A stretch of 27,822 nt of DNA from UBA6065 sp038063975 (GTDB taxonomy: Bacteria > Patescibacteriota > Minisyncoccia > Phycocordibacterales > UBA6065), in assembly GCA_038063975.1 (NCBI GenBank), contig JBBTTY010000031.1:1-27822 (forward strand). The letters run 5' to 3'. Made by a program: the position numbers and the translations under genes. Positions 6,257 to 13,924 of the stretch are shown here, in pieces. Numbering within the stretch: the stretch's first letter is position 1; the number at the start of each line of letters is the position of its first letter. The notes below the pieces were generated by a model, which saw only the letters and a program-made list of their open reading frames with translations, searched no databases and had not been told where the DNA came from.

Positions 6257-7888
6257 TTATTTCAGAATAAACTGTTTTTCTATTGGTATTTCAGCTACTT
6301 TTATTTCAGAAGACTCATAATAAAACGTATCCGGATCATCACGTCCGTCTTCACAATAAACATCCTGAATACCTGATAATTTTACTTTCACAGTTCGGTC
6401 AGGGTTTATTTCATATATGACAGCCAATTTTCCGCCTCTATATATTTCTCCGCAACCGTAATAACCATATTTTTCAAAATCTTCTTTACTCTGTCTTCCA
6501 TCAGGATAACTATCCACAGCTCTTTCTTTAAAAATAAGATGTGCTGTTTTGCCTTTGATTTCATACAAATATAAATTTCCGTTACCGACGTGCGTACTTC
6601 CATAAACTTCTAGGAGTGGATTAGTAAAACCAGTTAATTTTATAAAACGAAAAGATAAAATGGATTGCTCTGTTGGTTCCTCTTCAATTTTTAACCATTT
6701 TAATCGGCCGCCGTCCCATGTACCTAGTTTCAAGTCTTCCCACCAGTCCAGGTCTCTCACGATTACGGCGGCAAAAAGAGAGGGTTTGACTTGGCTATGT
6801 TCTATTTCAATATCCTCTACCATATCCTCTACTCTAGTTTTTTGATAAGTATCTAAAGAATTCCAAATAGAAGATCTCAAATCAGAACTCTTATTACTTA
6901 AAAAAGAAATAGCGAGAAGTGGAACGAGTATCACGATACTCCATAGTTGTATTGTGTTTTTTCTTTCTTTCTTAATACCATTCTTATAAATACTCCAGAC
7001 GTCTCTATCGTATTCATCAGTCGGAGGACCATATCCACTCACGGCCTCTTTCCAAGTAAGCCAGTGTCGGCGACCATCGCTTATTTTTATTTCCTGTGCT
7101 TTGTGATATAGCCAGCGTACACCCCACATGATACTGTCCCTCACACTCTCGATTCGGGCATCATATTTCAAAGGAATTTCTTTCCCATTATGAATCCAAT
7201 ATTCCGGGAACTCACCTCTCAAAGTAGGAAGTGCTGGATCGCCCGGATAACCGACCTGCATAACATCTACAAATCCATTTTTTCTCTCATCGTGTCCAAC
7301 TCGGGTTTCCTGGTACATTATGGCCTTAACCAAGTTTGGATCGAGAAATTCAGGAGGCGTGTCGGCTTCCTTTGAAAATTCTTCGTTCCAATAATCTACT
7401 ATTTCTCCTATTAGATCATCGTAGCGATTGTAGTCTTCATCTTCATTTACACTCCTGTAGGAATATTTTTTGATTACAATTGCTTCATCTTGAACTTTTG
7501 CTTCTAAATAAACTTCAAAAATTGCTTCTCGACTGCCCCAGAGTATGCGTTTCCATAGTGAACGTCTTTCCCCAACTTTCACTATAAAAGCAAATTCCTG
7601 GATTTCTTTAGAAGTAGTATCTATGTGAATCGATGTCTTGATCGTGTTGCTGTCACTAAAAAGTAAATCTTTTTCAGTAACAGTGATCGCAACTTCCGAA
7701 TCCACTGTATCTTTATCGAAATTAAATGTGTTTAAATGTTGATGTATTTCCTTTATCTCGCCCATTAATATTCTCTTTTCAATTTGAAAACGCCGTTCGA
7801 AAATTTTAATTTCTATTTTTATATCACGTCCAATCGATTGGCCACGATAAAATATTCTTGCAAGACTAATACTGATAGATTTTTTCAT
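6257..7888 (-). CDS. Transglycosylase-like (SLT fold) protein with one central membrane segment
   Basis: The 543-residue protein has three parts. Residues 1-170 are beta-rich and unrecognised. Residues ~180-305 resemble a lysozyme/SLT transglycosylase domain: LDPNLVKAIMYQETRVG with Glu194 as candidate catalytic acid, VDVMQVG, and a closing VSGYGPPTDEY. One hydrophobic segment (about 312-331, IQLWSIVILVPLLAISFL) is followed by a beta-rich C-terminal region (335-543) with repeated YE.. and W/Y-rich strands. The residues before the membrane segment (IKKERKN) are basic, so the positive-inside rule puts the SLT-like domain in the cytoplasm, which is odd for a wall enzyme. No signal peptide is seen. 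The promoter overlaps a palindrome. Confidence 0.6.
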   Translation of the reverse strand: MKKSISISLARIFYRGQSIGRDIKIEIKIFERRFQIEKRILMGEIKEIHQHLNTFNFDKDTVDSEVAITVTEKDLLFSDSNTIKTSIHIDTTSKEIQEFAFIVKVGERRSLWKRILWGSREAIFEVYLEAKVQDEAIVIKKYSYRSVNEDEDYNRYDDLIGEIVDYWNEEFSKEADTPPEFLDPNLVKAIMYQETRVGHDERKNGFVDVMQVGYPGDPALPTLRGEFPEYWIHNGKEIPLKYDARIESVRDSIMWGVRWLYHKAQEIKISDGRRHWLTWKEAVSGYGPPTDEYDRDVWSIYKNGIKKERKNTIQLWSIVILVPLLAISFLSNKSSDLRSSIWNSLDTYQKTRVEDMVEDIEIEHSQVKPSLFAAVIVRDLDWWEDLKLGTWDGGRLKWLKIEEEPTEQSILSFRFIKLTGFTNPLLEVYGSTHVGNGNLYLYEIKGKTAHLIFKERAVDSYPDGRQSKEDFEKYGYYGCGEIYRGGKLAVIYEINPDRTVKVKLSGIQDVYCEDGRDDPDTFYYESSEIKVAEIPIEKQFILK

Positions 7889-7913
7889 ATGATAATTTTA
7901 TCATAATTATCAT
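7889..7913. promoter_or_regulatory. Palindromic operator candidate over the promoter of the transglycosylase-like gene
   Basis: ATGATAATT (7889-7897) and AATTATCAT (7905-7913) form a perfect 9-bp inverted repeat with a 7-base spacer. The repeat covers the -10 box and the predicted transcription start of the 7888 gene. A dyad at this position is typical of a repressor site, but the sequence is very AT-rich, so it could be chance. Confidence 0.35.
7895..7900 (-). promoter_or_regulatory. -10 box TAAAAT of the transglycosylase-like gene, leaderless arrangement
   Basis: On the minus strand TG-A-TAAAAT (an extended -10) is followed by 6 bases (TATCAT) and the ATG. Confidence 0.65.
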
Positions 7914-7922
7914 ATACCACAG

Positions 7923-7949
7923 CGTGTCCACTTTATGGGGTACAGATCA
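7923..7949. repeat. 27-bp direct repeat, copy 2, downstream of tRNA-Lys
   Basis: Identical over 27 bp to 28-54. It lies 4 bases beyond the discriminator base of tRNA-Lys, the same offset as copy 1 from tRNA-Arg. Sequence outside the 27 bp differs between the two sites except for the tRNA genes themselves. Confidence 0.8.
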
Positions 7950-7953
7950 TTTG

Positions 7954-8026
7954 TCCGCCCACCAGGAATCGAACCTGGGACCTTCTCCTTAAAAGGGAGC
8001 TGCTCTACCAACTGAGCTATGGGCGG
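7954..8026 (-). tRNA. tRNA-Lys (anticodon UUU)
   Basis: The minus strand gives a 7-bp acceptor stem (CCGCCCA with TGGGCGG), D arm GCTC/GAGC with loop AGTTGGTA, anticodon loop CTTTTAA with anticodon TTT, and T arm CCAGG-TTCGATT-CCTGG. The anticodon stem has four pairs plus a G-A mismatch at its top. The discriminator is A and CCA is not encoded. It stands alone between the transglycosylase-like gene and holA. A 12-bp copy of its 5' end lies 39 bases upstream. Confidence 0.95.
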
Positions 8027-8055
8027 ATTTTTGAGCCATCGACCTGCCAAAACAC

Positions 8056-8067
8056 CTATGGGCGGAT
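8056..8067. repeat. 12-bp duplicate of the tRNA-Lys 5' end
   Basis: CTATGGGCGGAT here repeats 8017-8028, the 5' acceptor end of tRNA-Lys plus two bases, in the same orientation 39 bp away. It is too short to be a tRNA and looks like a scar of slippage or recombination at the tRNA gene. Confidence 0.6.
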
Positions 8068-8122
8068 AAGAAACGAATTGCAAAACGATAATATCACAAA
8101 AATCGTAAACTTCAATTTTAAT

Positions 8123-8839
8123 CTAGAGATCTAGAGCAAATTTTTCGAGTTCTATTTCAAAATTTACTTCCCCCATATGAGCTCTGTGGTACATGCGCAC
8201 GAGTTTTGAGAGCATCGCATCTATTTCTCCTTTTTTCCAATTGGAGAGAAATCGCTTGGCTTTTCCATATACGAAAGGATTAAGACCGGCTTCGTTTGCA
8301 CTTGAAATCTTTTCGGCAAGAGCGAGAGATTTGGCTTGCCAAAACAAGATACCATGTATTTCTTCAGGAACAGCGTCTCTGTCTATTGCATCGCAAAACA
8401 ATATCCATAATTTTTTCTTGTCACGTGCACCAAAAGCATCAGCTAAAGCGAAAAAGTTTGAGGCTTCTTTCGGTGTTTCTTCATCGAGAACATATTCTTG
8501 AATCTTCTCTGCTCTCTTTTCGAGCTTTTTCAAAACTTCCTTTGTGAGTTTGCCTTCGAAAAATATAAATATATTCGGTGAATCTTTGATCGCATCAATT
8601 TTTTCGAGAATAATTTCCCGTACGTCTTTATTTTCAAGTGTCCTGTCCATGAAAATAATTTGTTTGTTCTCAAAGAGACCTTGGGATTGTGTCAGTTCGT
8701 CTAGTTTGTCTGTGTTTACAGCTTCAGCCGTTAAAGTTCCCACTGATGCATCAGGCTTCTTGGTCTTGAGTGCATCAAAAAGCACATGACTTTTTTCTCT
8801 GGCTTTTTCTATATCTGTTCCATGAATAATGTAAAACAT
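8123..8839 (-). CDS. holA: DNA polymerase III delta subunit (clamp loader), short form
   Basis: The 238-residue protein starts MFYIIHGTD, the typical HolA opening before the AAA-like domain, with FENKQIIFMDRTLENKD and NIFIFFEG as the expected beta strands. The C-terminal part (GILFWQAKSLALAEK, ...YHRAHMGEVNFEIELEKFAL) matches the clamp-loader collar helices. HolA opens the DnaN clamp at primer ends. It is about 100 residues shorter than E. coli HolA (343); the middle appears shortened. It follows polA by 7 bases with no Shine-Dalgarno motif, so it is probably the last gene of tsaE-polA-holA. Confidence 0.8.
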   Translation of the reverse strand: MFYIIHGTDIEKAREKSHVLFDALKTKKPDASVGTLTAEAVNTDKLDELTQSQGLFENKQIIFMDRTLENKDVREIILEKIDAIKDSPNIFIFFEGKLTKEVLKKLEKRAEKIQEYVLDEETPKEASNFFALADAFGARDKKKLWILFCDAIDRDAVPEEIHGILFWQAKSLALAEKISSANEAGLNPFVYGKAKRFLSNWKKGEIDAMLSKLVRMYHRAHMGEVNFEIELEKFALDL

Positions 8840-8846
8840 TTTATTT

Positions 8847-11240
8847 TCACTTTTTATTTAATGCTTCCATCTCCCCCCAATTATCCCCCACTTTGGCGTC
8901 CGCAGTACAGACAATACCGTTTATATCTTTCGGATTAATAATATTTTCCATTATTTTTTTTATATGAGGCTCGATTTTCGAAACGACATTTTCGCGGACT
9001 TCACAGACAATTTCATCATGAACTTGCATGAGAATGTGTACGTCACCTTCAAGCTTTTCTTTCTTTAAGTATTCGTCTATATGAATCATAGCGAGTTTCA
9101 CAATATCGGCTTCTGTGCCTTGAATAGGTGCATTTATGGCCATACGTTCAGCTGCGGCACGAATAAATGGCAGTTTTGACTTGATACCATCAAAATATCT
9201 GCGCCTGCCAAAAAAAGTTTCTGTATACCCCCTGCGAGCAGTCTCGGCTTTTACCCGTTCCAAATAATCACGCAGACCTGAAAATTTTTCAAAATATTCA
9301 TTATAGAATTTCTGGGCCGTAGCACGATCTGTGCCGAGATTTGCCCGTAGAGCATTCACTCCCATACCATACATAACACCAAAATTTATAACTTTGGCTT
9401 GTGTTCTCATAGCTTTTGTAATTTTCTCTGTCGGCACAGAAAAAACTTGTGCTGCCACAGCCGAATGAACGTCTTCGCCTCGTCGAAATATGTCTATTAA
9501 TTTTTTATCACCCGAGAGAAAGGCCGCTATGCGAAGTTCTATTTGAGAATAATCAAAAGAAACTATTTTCCAGCCTTTTTCTGCTATAAAAGCATTTCTG
9601 ATTCGTCTGCCGAGATCGGTTTTGTTTGGAATATTTTGAATACTAGGATTTTCTGTCGCCATTCTGCCGGTTGTTGAGCCTGATTGTATGAATGTGGGAT
9701 GAATACGAGATTTTTCATCGAGAAGTTTTGGAATAGCATCTATATAAGTACCCAAAAGTTTTGCTAATTCTCGATATTTCAAAATATCTCCTATAATCAG
9801 ATGCTCATCCACAAGTTTTTCTAATTCTGATTCTTTTGTAGATAATGCTCCGCCCGTTGTTTTTTTCTGGCCCTTCGTTTTTAAACCGAGTTTCATATAC
9901 AAAACTTCTCCAAGCTGTTTTGGTGACGCTATATTGAATTCCACATCCGCCATTTTCCATATAGATTTTTCAAGTTTAGAAAGCTCCGTATGATATTCAC
10001 CACTTAATTTTTCTAAGTACTTTTTATCGATTTTAACCCCAATTTGCTTCATTTTTTCGACTATTGGTATAAGAGGTTTTTCAATATCTATAAAGACTTT
10101 TTGAAGACCTTTTTTTTCTATTTCAACCTCGAGTATTTTTCGTGCCTCAGTAAATGTTTTTGCTTGAGTAAAATTCATAACGTCCTCCAATTTTGGATTC
10201 GTCAGATTTGAATTGACAAGCCAGAGCATTAAAACAGTTTCTTTTAATGCTGTTTCAGAAATTTTTTCTTCTATTACGGGAGTTTTTTGATCCTCCCTGT
10301 TGTTTTCGCTGTTTTTGACATTTTCGTTTTCAGTATCAGCACCCAAAATACTTTTAAATCTATTTACCATTGTGCGAAACTCCAAATCAGAAAAAAGTTT
10401 TGATGTTTTTTCTATATCAATTGCCTCTCGCCAAGATTTTTGTGGTAACTTCCAATCTATAGGAGCATCTCTGCGTATTGTGGCTAGTATTTTTGAAAAT
10501 CTGGCATCTTCCTCGCCACCAATCAACAAATTTATAACCCTATCTGTTATACCAACTTTCTTAAATTGTTCTTTGTTCTTCTTTAGAGCTTTGTAAATAT
10601 TATCTATGCCACCGAATTTTGTTATGAGAATGGTCGCTGTTTTTTCTCCTATGCCATTTATACCGATTATATTGTCGCTTTGGTCGCCACGCAGACCTTT
10701 GTAATCAGGCAAGAGCTCGGGACCGAAACCAAAACGTTCATTCACCAATTTTTCATCGTATATAATCGTATCTCTGATACCCTTTTTGAGAGTATAGACG
10801 CGCACTTTTTCACCAGAGACTAACTGAAGCGTATCCATGTCTCCAGAAGCAATGATTATTTTTACATTTTTGTCCTTCAAAGTCTTTTCGACTATCGTTC
10901 CTAAAATATCATCGGCCTCAAAGCCTTCACGGTCATACATAGGAATTCCCAAAACATTGAAAACATCGCGAGAACGAATTATTTGAGCCACTAGATCTGT
11001 GTCGGTTTTTGCCCGACCAGCTTTGTAATTTTTGTATGCTTCGTGACGGTGGGTTGGTTTTGGCAAATCATATGTGGCTACAATATAATCAGGCTTTAGC
11101 TTTTCTATAACACTCAAAAGCATGGTGCAGAGACCATACAGAGCCCCCGTGGCTTCGCCTTTAGATGTAGCAAAATCTGGCAGAGCATGATATGCCCGAT
11201 GAAGTATGGCGTGTGAGTCTAAAAGAATAAGTCTTTTCAC
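8847..11240 (-). CDS. polA: DNA polymerase I
   Basis: The 797-residue protein has an N-terminal 5'-3' nuclease (residues 1 to ~290: LLDSHAILHRAYHALP, EADDILGT, GDQSDNIIG) and a C-terminal family A polymerase with motif A DYSQIELR (Asp563), motif B around RTQAKVINFGVMYG and motif C QVHDEIV (His741-Asp742-Glu743). The region between (~300-420) is short and lacks visible acidic exonuclease motifs, so proofreading is probably absent. It fills gaps in repair and removes RNA primers. The start is GTG, 3 bases after the tsaE stop; holA follows after 7 bases. Confidence 0.95.
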   Translation of the reverse strand: MKRLILLDSHAILHRAYHALPDFATSKGEATGALYGLCTMLLSVIEKLKPDYIVATYDLPKPTHRHEAYKNYKAGRAKTDTDLVAQIIRSRDVFNVLGIPMYDREGFEADDILGTIVEKTLKDKNVKIIIASGDMDTLQLVSGEKVRVYTLKKGIRDTIIYDEKLVNERFGFGPELLPDYKGLRGDQSDNIIGINGIGEKTATILITKFGGIDNIYKALKKNKEQFKKVGITDRVINLLIGGEEDARFSKILATIRRDAPIDWKLPQKSWREAIDIEKTSKLFSDLEFRTMVNRFKSILGADTENENVKNSENNREDQKTPVIEEKISETALKETVLMLWLVNSNLTNPKLEDVMNFTQAKTFTEARKILEVEIEKKGLQKVFIDIEKPLIPIVEKMKQIGVKIDKKYLEKLSGEYHTELSKLEKSIWKMADVEFNIASPKQLGEVLYMKLGLKTKGQKKTTGGALSTKESELEKLVDEHLIIGDILKYRELAKLLGTYIDAIPKLLDEKSRIHPTFIQSGSTTGRMATENPSIQNIPNKTDLGRRIRNAFIAEKGWKIVSFDYSQIELRIAAFLSGDKKLIDIFRRGEDVHSAVAAQVFSVPTEKITKAMRTQAKVINFGVMYGMGVNALRANLGTDRATAQKFYNEYFEKFSGLRDYLERVKAETARRGYTETFFGRRRYFDGIKSKLPFIRAAAERMAINAPIQGTEADIVKLAMIHIDEYLKKEKLEGDVHILMQVHDEIVCEVRENVVSKIEPHIKKIMENIINPKDINGIVCTADAKVGDNWGEMEALNKK

Positions 11241-11243
11241 ACT

Positions 11244-11681
11244 CTAATTAAACACTATTTCCCGAGTATTCTCATCTATGAATTTAAAGGAAATTTCAAC
11301 CGCATTTTCTGGTAATACTTTCCCTATATTTTCCGGCCATTCTATGAGAATGAGATTGTTGGTATCTTCAAGCAATTTTTTCCAACCAAGTTTTTCAATT
11401 TCTAGTGCTTTTTCCAAACGATAAGCGTCTACGTGTACAAATCTTTTAAAAGAGAAGTTTTTTGAATTCAAATCGTAACTTTTCATAATGACAAATGTTG
11501 GACTGGTTACTTCTCTCTCATGTATACCAAAGATTCCAGCAAAAGCTTTGGTAAATGTGGTTTTGCCTGAACCGAGACTGCCAGAAAGCGCAACCACCAA
11601 AGCCCCATTCGTACGTGGAGCGACCTTTTTGGCAAAATCTCTGGCTATTTCTCTGGTTTCTTCTAAACTTTTTGAGATCAC
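11244..11681 (-). CDS. tsaE: tRNA threonylcarbamoyladenosine biosynthesis ATPase TsaE
   Basis: The 145-residue protein has a Walker A loop GSLGSGKTT (residues 34-42), the conserved TSPTFVIMKSY, HVDAYRLEKALE and LILIEWPENI motifs, the standard TsaE set. TsaE helps TsaB/TsaD make t6A at position 37 of ANN-decoding tRNAs. The start is GTG, with a perfect TATAAT 6 bases upstream on the minus strand. It heads the operon with polA and holA and diverges from pilB across a nested inverted repeat. Confidence 0.93.
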   Translation of the reverse strand: MISKSLEETREIARDFAKKVAPRTNGALVVALSGSLGSGKTTFTKAFAGIFGIHEREVTSPTFVIMKSYDLNSKNFSFKRFVHVDAYRLEKALEIEKLGWKKLLEDTNNLILIEWPENIGKVLPENAVEISFKFIDENTREIVFN

Positions 11682-11687
11682 AAAAAG

Positions 11688-11693
11688 ATTATA
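11688..11693 (-). promoter_or_regulatory. -10 box TATAAT of tsaE, leaderless arrangement
   Basis: On the minus strand TATAAT is followed by CTTTTT and the GTG start. The sequence upstream of the box is the left arm of the inverted repeat at 11700-11726, so this promoter and the pilB promoter share the same upstream 27 bases. Confidence 0.7.
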
Positions 11694-11699
11694 GCAAGA

Positions 11700-11812
11700 G
11701 AAAGTAAAATAGGTATTGTTTTGTAGACGCCTGAGGCCTGACGAGGCCGAAGCCGAGGAAGTTTTCTAGCAAGAAAACTTCCGTGCTACAAAACAATACC
11801 TATTTTACTTTC
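11700..11812. repeat. Nested inverted repeat element, copy 1
   Basis: The outer arms 11700-11726 and 11786-11812 are a perfect 27-bp inverted repeat. Inside is a 59-base core: a GC-rich stretch (ACGCCTGAGG ... GAAGCCGA) followed by a perfect 11-bp hairpin at 11757-11782 (GGAAGTTTTCT, loop AGCA, AGAAAACTTCC), then GTG. The core is related to 24116-24230 (minus strand) and to 27772-27822. It sits between divergent promoters, so it is not a terminator for either flanking gene. It lacks an ORF. Confidence 0.85.
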
Positions 11813-11817
11813 CATGA

Positions 11818-11823
11818 TAAAAT
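11818..11823 (+). promoter_or_regulatory. -10 box TAAAAT of pilB, leaderless arrangement
   Basis: TG-A-TAAAAT (extended -10) is followed by 6 bases (ATCTCT) and the ATG at 11830. It begins 5 bases after the right arm of the nested inverted repeat. Confidence 0.65.
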
Positions 11824-11829
11824 ATCTCT

Positions 11830-13506
11830 ATGACTGTCATCTTTGACGAAGAAAAACAAGAAAAAAAGTTGGACGAATTTATGCATCGTGAAGAAGAAGA
11901 TGTGGCACAAATAGTCGCTAGTCGCGAAGGTCTAGAATACGTGGATCTCGCTCCAGTACCCATAAATATGGATGCTCTGCGTATAGTCACAGAAACAGAA
12001 GCTCGCGAAGCAAAAGTTGCCCCTTTCAGTTTGATTGGTAAAAAAGTAAAAATCGCGGTTATTTCACCGCTCAACGAAAAAACCAAACAAATTGTTGAAA
12101 CGATAATGTCGAGAGGCTATGAGGTGGCTCTGGCTGTAGCAAGTCCCATAAGTCTGGAAAAGGTATGGTCCAGATATGGCGATCTTTCATTTTCCACCGA
12201 GACAAAGGCCGGCGCTCTGGATATTTCGAGTGAAGATATCAGAACTTTCATAAACAAAATCAAAACCGTAGAAGACGTAAAGAAAAGTATGGAAGAAATT
12301 CTGAAACTCAAAAAAGGTTTGCGCATATCAAAAATTCTCGAAATTGTCTTGTCTGGAGGCTTGGCTACAAAAGCCAGCGACATTCATATAGAACCAGAAG
12401 AAGATTATGTGCGTTTGCGTTATCGCTTAGACGGTATGCTCACAGATATCCTCATATTCGACCTTGAAACGTTCAATCTGCTTCTCTCTCGAGTAAAACT
12501 CTTGTCTGGTCTCAAGCTCAACATAAAAAGCGAAGCCCAGGATGGCAGATTCTCCGTAAAAATCGGTGAGAACGATATAGAAATCCGCACATCTATTTTG
12601 CCCGGCGCCTATAACGAGTCAGTAGTGATGCGCCTGCTCAATCCAAAATCAATTCAAGTGCCACTAGAAGAACTCGGCATTCCACAAAAACTTCTGGCGA
12701 TTATTATGAGAGAAATCGCCAAGCCAAACGGCATGGTTCTCACAACAGGTCCTACAGGATCAGGCAAAACGACTACTCTCTACGCATTTTTACAAAAAAT
12801 TCATACACCTGGTGTAAAAATTATCACCATCGAAGACCCAATCGAATATCATCTCCCCGGTATAGTACAGACACAGGTAAATACGGAGAAAAATTACTCA
12901 TTCAACCTGGGCTTACGTTCTGCTTTACGCCAAGACCCCGATGTCATAATGATAGGTGAAATCCGTGATGGGGAAACAGCGCAAACGGCCGTAAATTCGG
13001 CTCTTACGGGACATTTAGTTTTTTCAACCCTCCATACAAACAGTGCCGCAGGTTCATTTCCTCGTCTTATAGATCTCGGTGTCAATCCACGGGTCATTTC
13101 GAGCGCCATAAACATAACACTCGCTCAACGTCTAATTAGAAAACTCTGCCCAGCATGCAAAAAAGAAGAAACACTCACTGGTGTCGACAGAGAAAAAGTG
13201 GAGAAAATAATTACTTCCATAACAGACAAAAAAGAAATACCAGAAAAAAGAAACACTTACTGGAAACCTGTCGGTTGTACCGAATGTAATAAAACCGGTT
13301 ATAGAGGACGTATAGGTATATATGAGGGAATTTTGACTACCGAAGAAATTAGCAAGGCGATTGAATATTCAACTAGTGAAAAAGAAATAGATAAAATAGC
13401 CGTAAATCAAGGAATTCTAACAATGCTTCAGGACGGTATTTTAAAAATTCTAAAAGGTATTACCTCGTTGGAGGAATTAGAGAGAGTTATTAATATAGAA
13501 AATTAA
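11830..13506 (+). CDS. pilB: Type IV pilus assembly / type II secretion ATPase (PilB/GspE family)
   Basis: The 558-residue protein has an N-terminal MshEN-like region (about 1-145) followed by the secretion ATPase core. Walker A is GPTGSGKT at residues 307-314; the Walker B region is DPDVIMIGEIRD near 370-380; the His box is LVFSTLHTNSAAGSFPRL. A four-cysteine zinc site (CPACKK and GCTECNKTGYRGR) is present, as in extension ATPases. It powers pilus assembly from the cytoplasmic side of the membrane. Other pilus genes are not in the window. A coiled-coil gene follows after 4 bases. Confidence 0.93.
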   Translation: MTVIFDEEKQEKKLDEFMHREEEDVAQIVASREGLEYVDLAPVPINMDALRIVTETEAREAKVAPFSLIGKKVKIAVISPLNEKTKQIVETIMSRGYEVALAVASPISLEKVWSRYGDLSFSTETKAGALDISSEDIRTFINKIKTVEDVKKSMEEILKLKKGLRISKILEIVLSGGLATKASDIHIEPEEDYVRLRYRLDGMLTDILIFDLETFNLLLSRVKLLSGLKLNIKSEAQDGRFSVKIGENDIEIRTSILPGAYNESVVMRLLNPKSIQVPLEELGIPQKLLAIIMREIAKPNGMVLTTGPTGSGKTTTLYAFLQKIHTPGVKIITIEDPIEYHLPGIVQTQVNTEKNYSFNLGLRSALRQDPDVIMIGEIRDGETAQTAVNSALTGHLVFSTLHTNSAAGSFPRLIDLGVNPRVISSAINITLAQRLIRKLCPACKKEETLTGVDREKVEKIITSITDKKEIPEKRNTYWKPVGCTECNKTGYRGRIGIYEGILTTEEISKAIEYSTSEKEIDKIAVNQGILTMLQDGILKILKGITSLEELERVINIEN

Positions 13507-13510
13507 ATTT

Positions 13511-13879
13511 ATGAACCAAAACGAAGATTTTATAGCAAAATTACAAGAACTCGAAGCGGAAATGGATCGTGTAGCTCTCACATTCCAAACAAAACAGACA
13601 CATATAGAACAATTACGTATAGCAATCGAAACGGCAAAAAAAACCGCTAAAGAAAAAGAGATAGAAATTCATGCAAAAGAAAACGAAATAACAAAATTAA
13701 AACAAGAAAAAATGGAAGCTGAGAGAGAAGCAGTAAAAAAAGCTTCTGAACACGTTAAAGCAGAAAACGAAATGACTGCTTTGAAGCGAGAAAATGATCG
13801 GCATCAGCAAGAATTTCAAAGATTTCAAACCGAGTATCATCGTATGCAAGCAGAACAGGCATCTGTACACAAAAAATAA
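13511..13879 (+). CDS. Coiled-coil protein of unknown function
   Basis: This 122-residue protein is highly charged (Glu, Lys, Gln) and helical almost throughout, with heptad-like spacing such as LQELEAEMDRVALTF and KENEITKLKQEKMEAE. There is no signal peptide, membrane segment or known domain. It begins 4 bases after pilB, so it is probably cotranscribed and could be a structural or adaptor partner of the pilus motor; that is only a guess from position. No Shine-Dalgarno motif is seen. Confidence 0.6.
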   Translation: MNQNEDFIAKLQELEAEMDRVALTFQTKQTHIEQLRIAIETAKKTAKEKEIEIHAKENEITKLKQEKMEAEREAVKKASEHVKAENEMTALKRENDRHQQEFQRFQTEYHRMQAEQASVHKK

Positions 13880-13924
13880 AAACTTTTCTAAAGTCTCTTT
13901 CTGTGTTCTTTTTCTTTTTAGCTA

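Noticed and set aside
28..7949. Mobile island bounded by the two 27-bp direct repeats
   Set aside because: The interval contains housekeeping genes (rpsT, ruvA, mutM) and no integrase or transposase.
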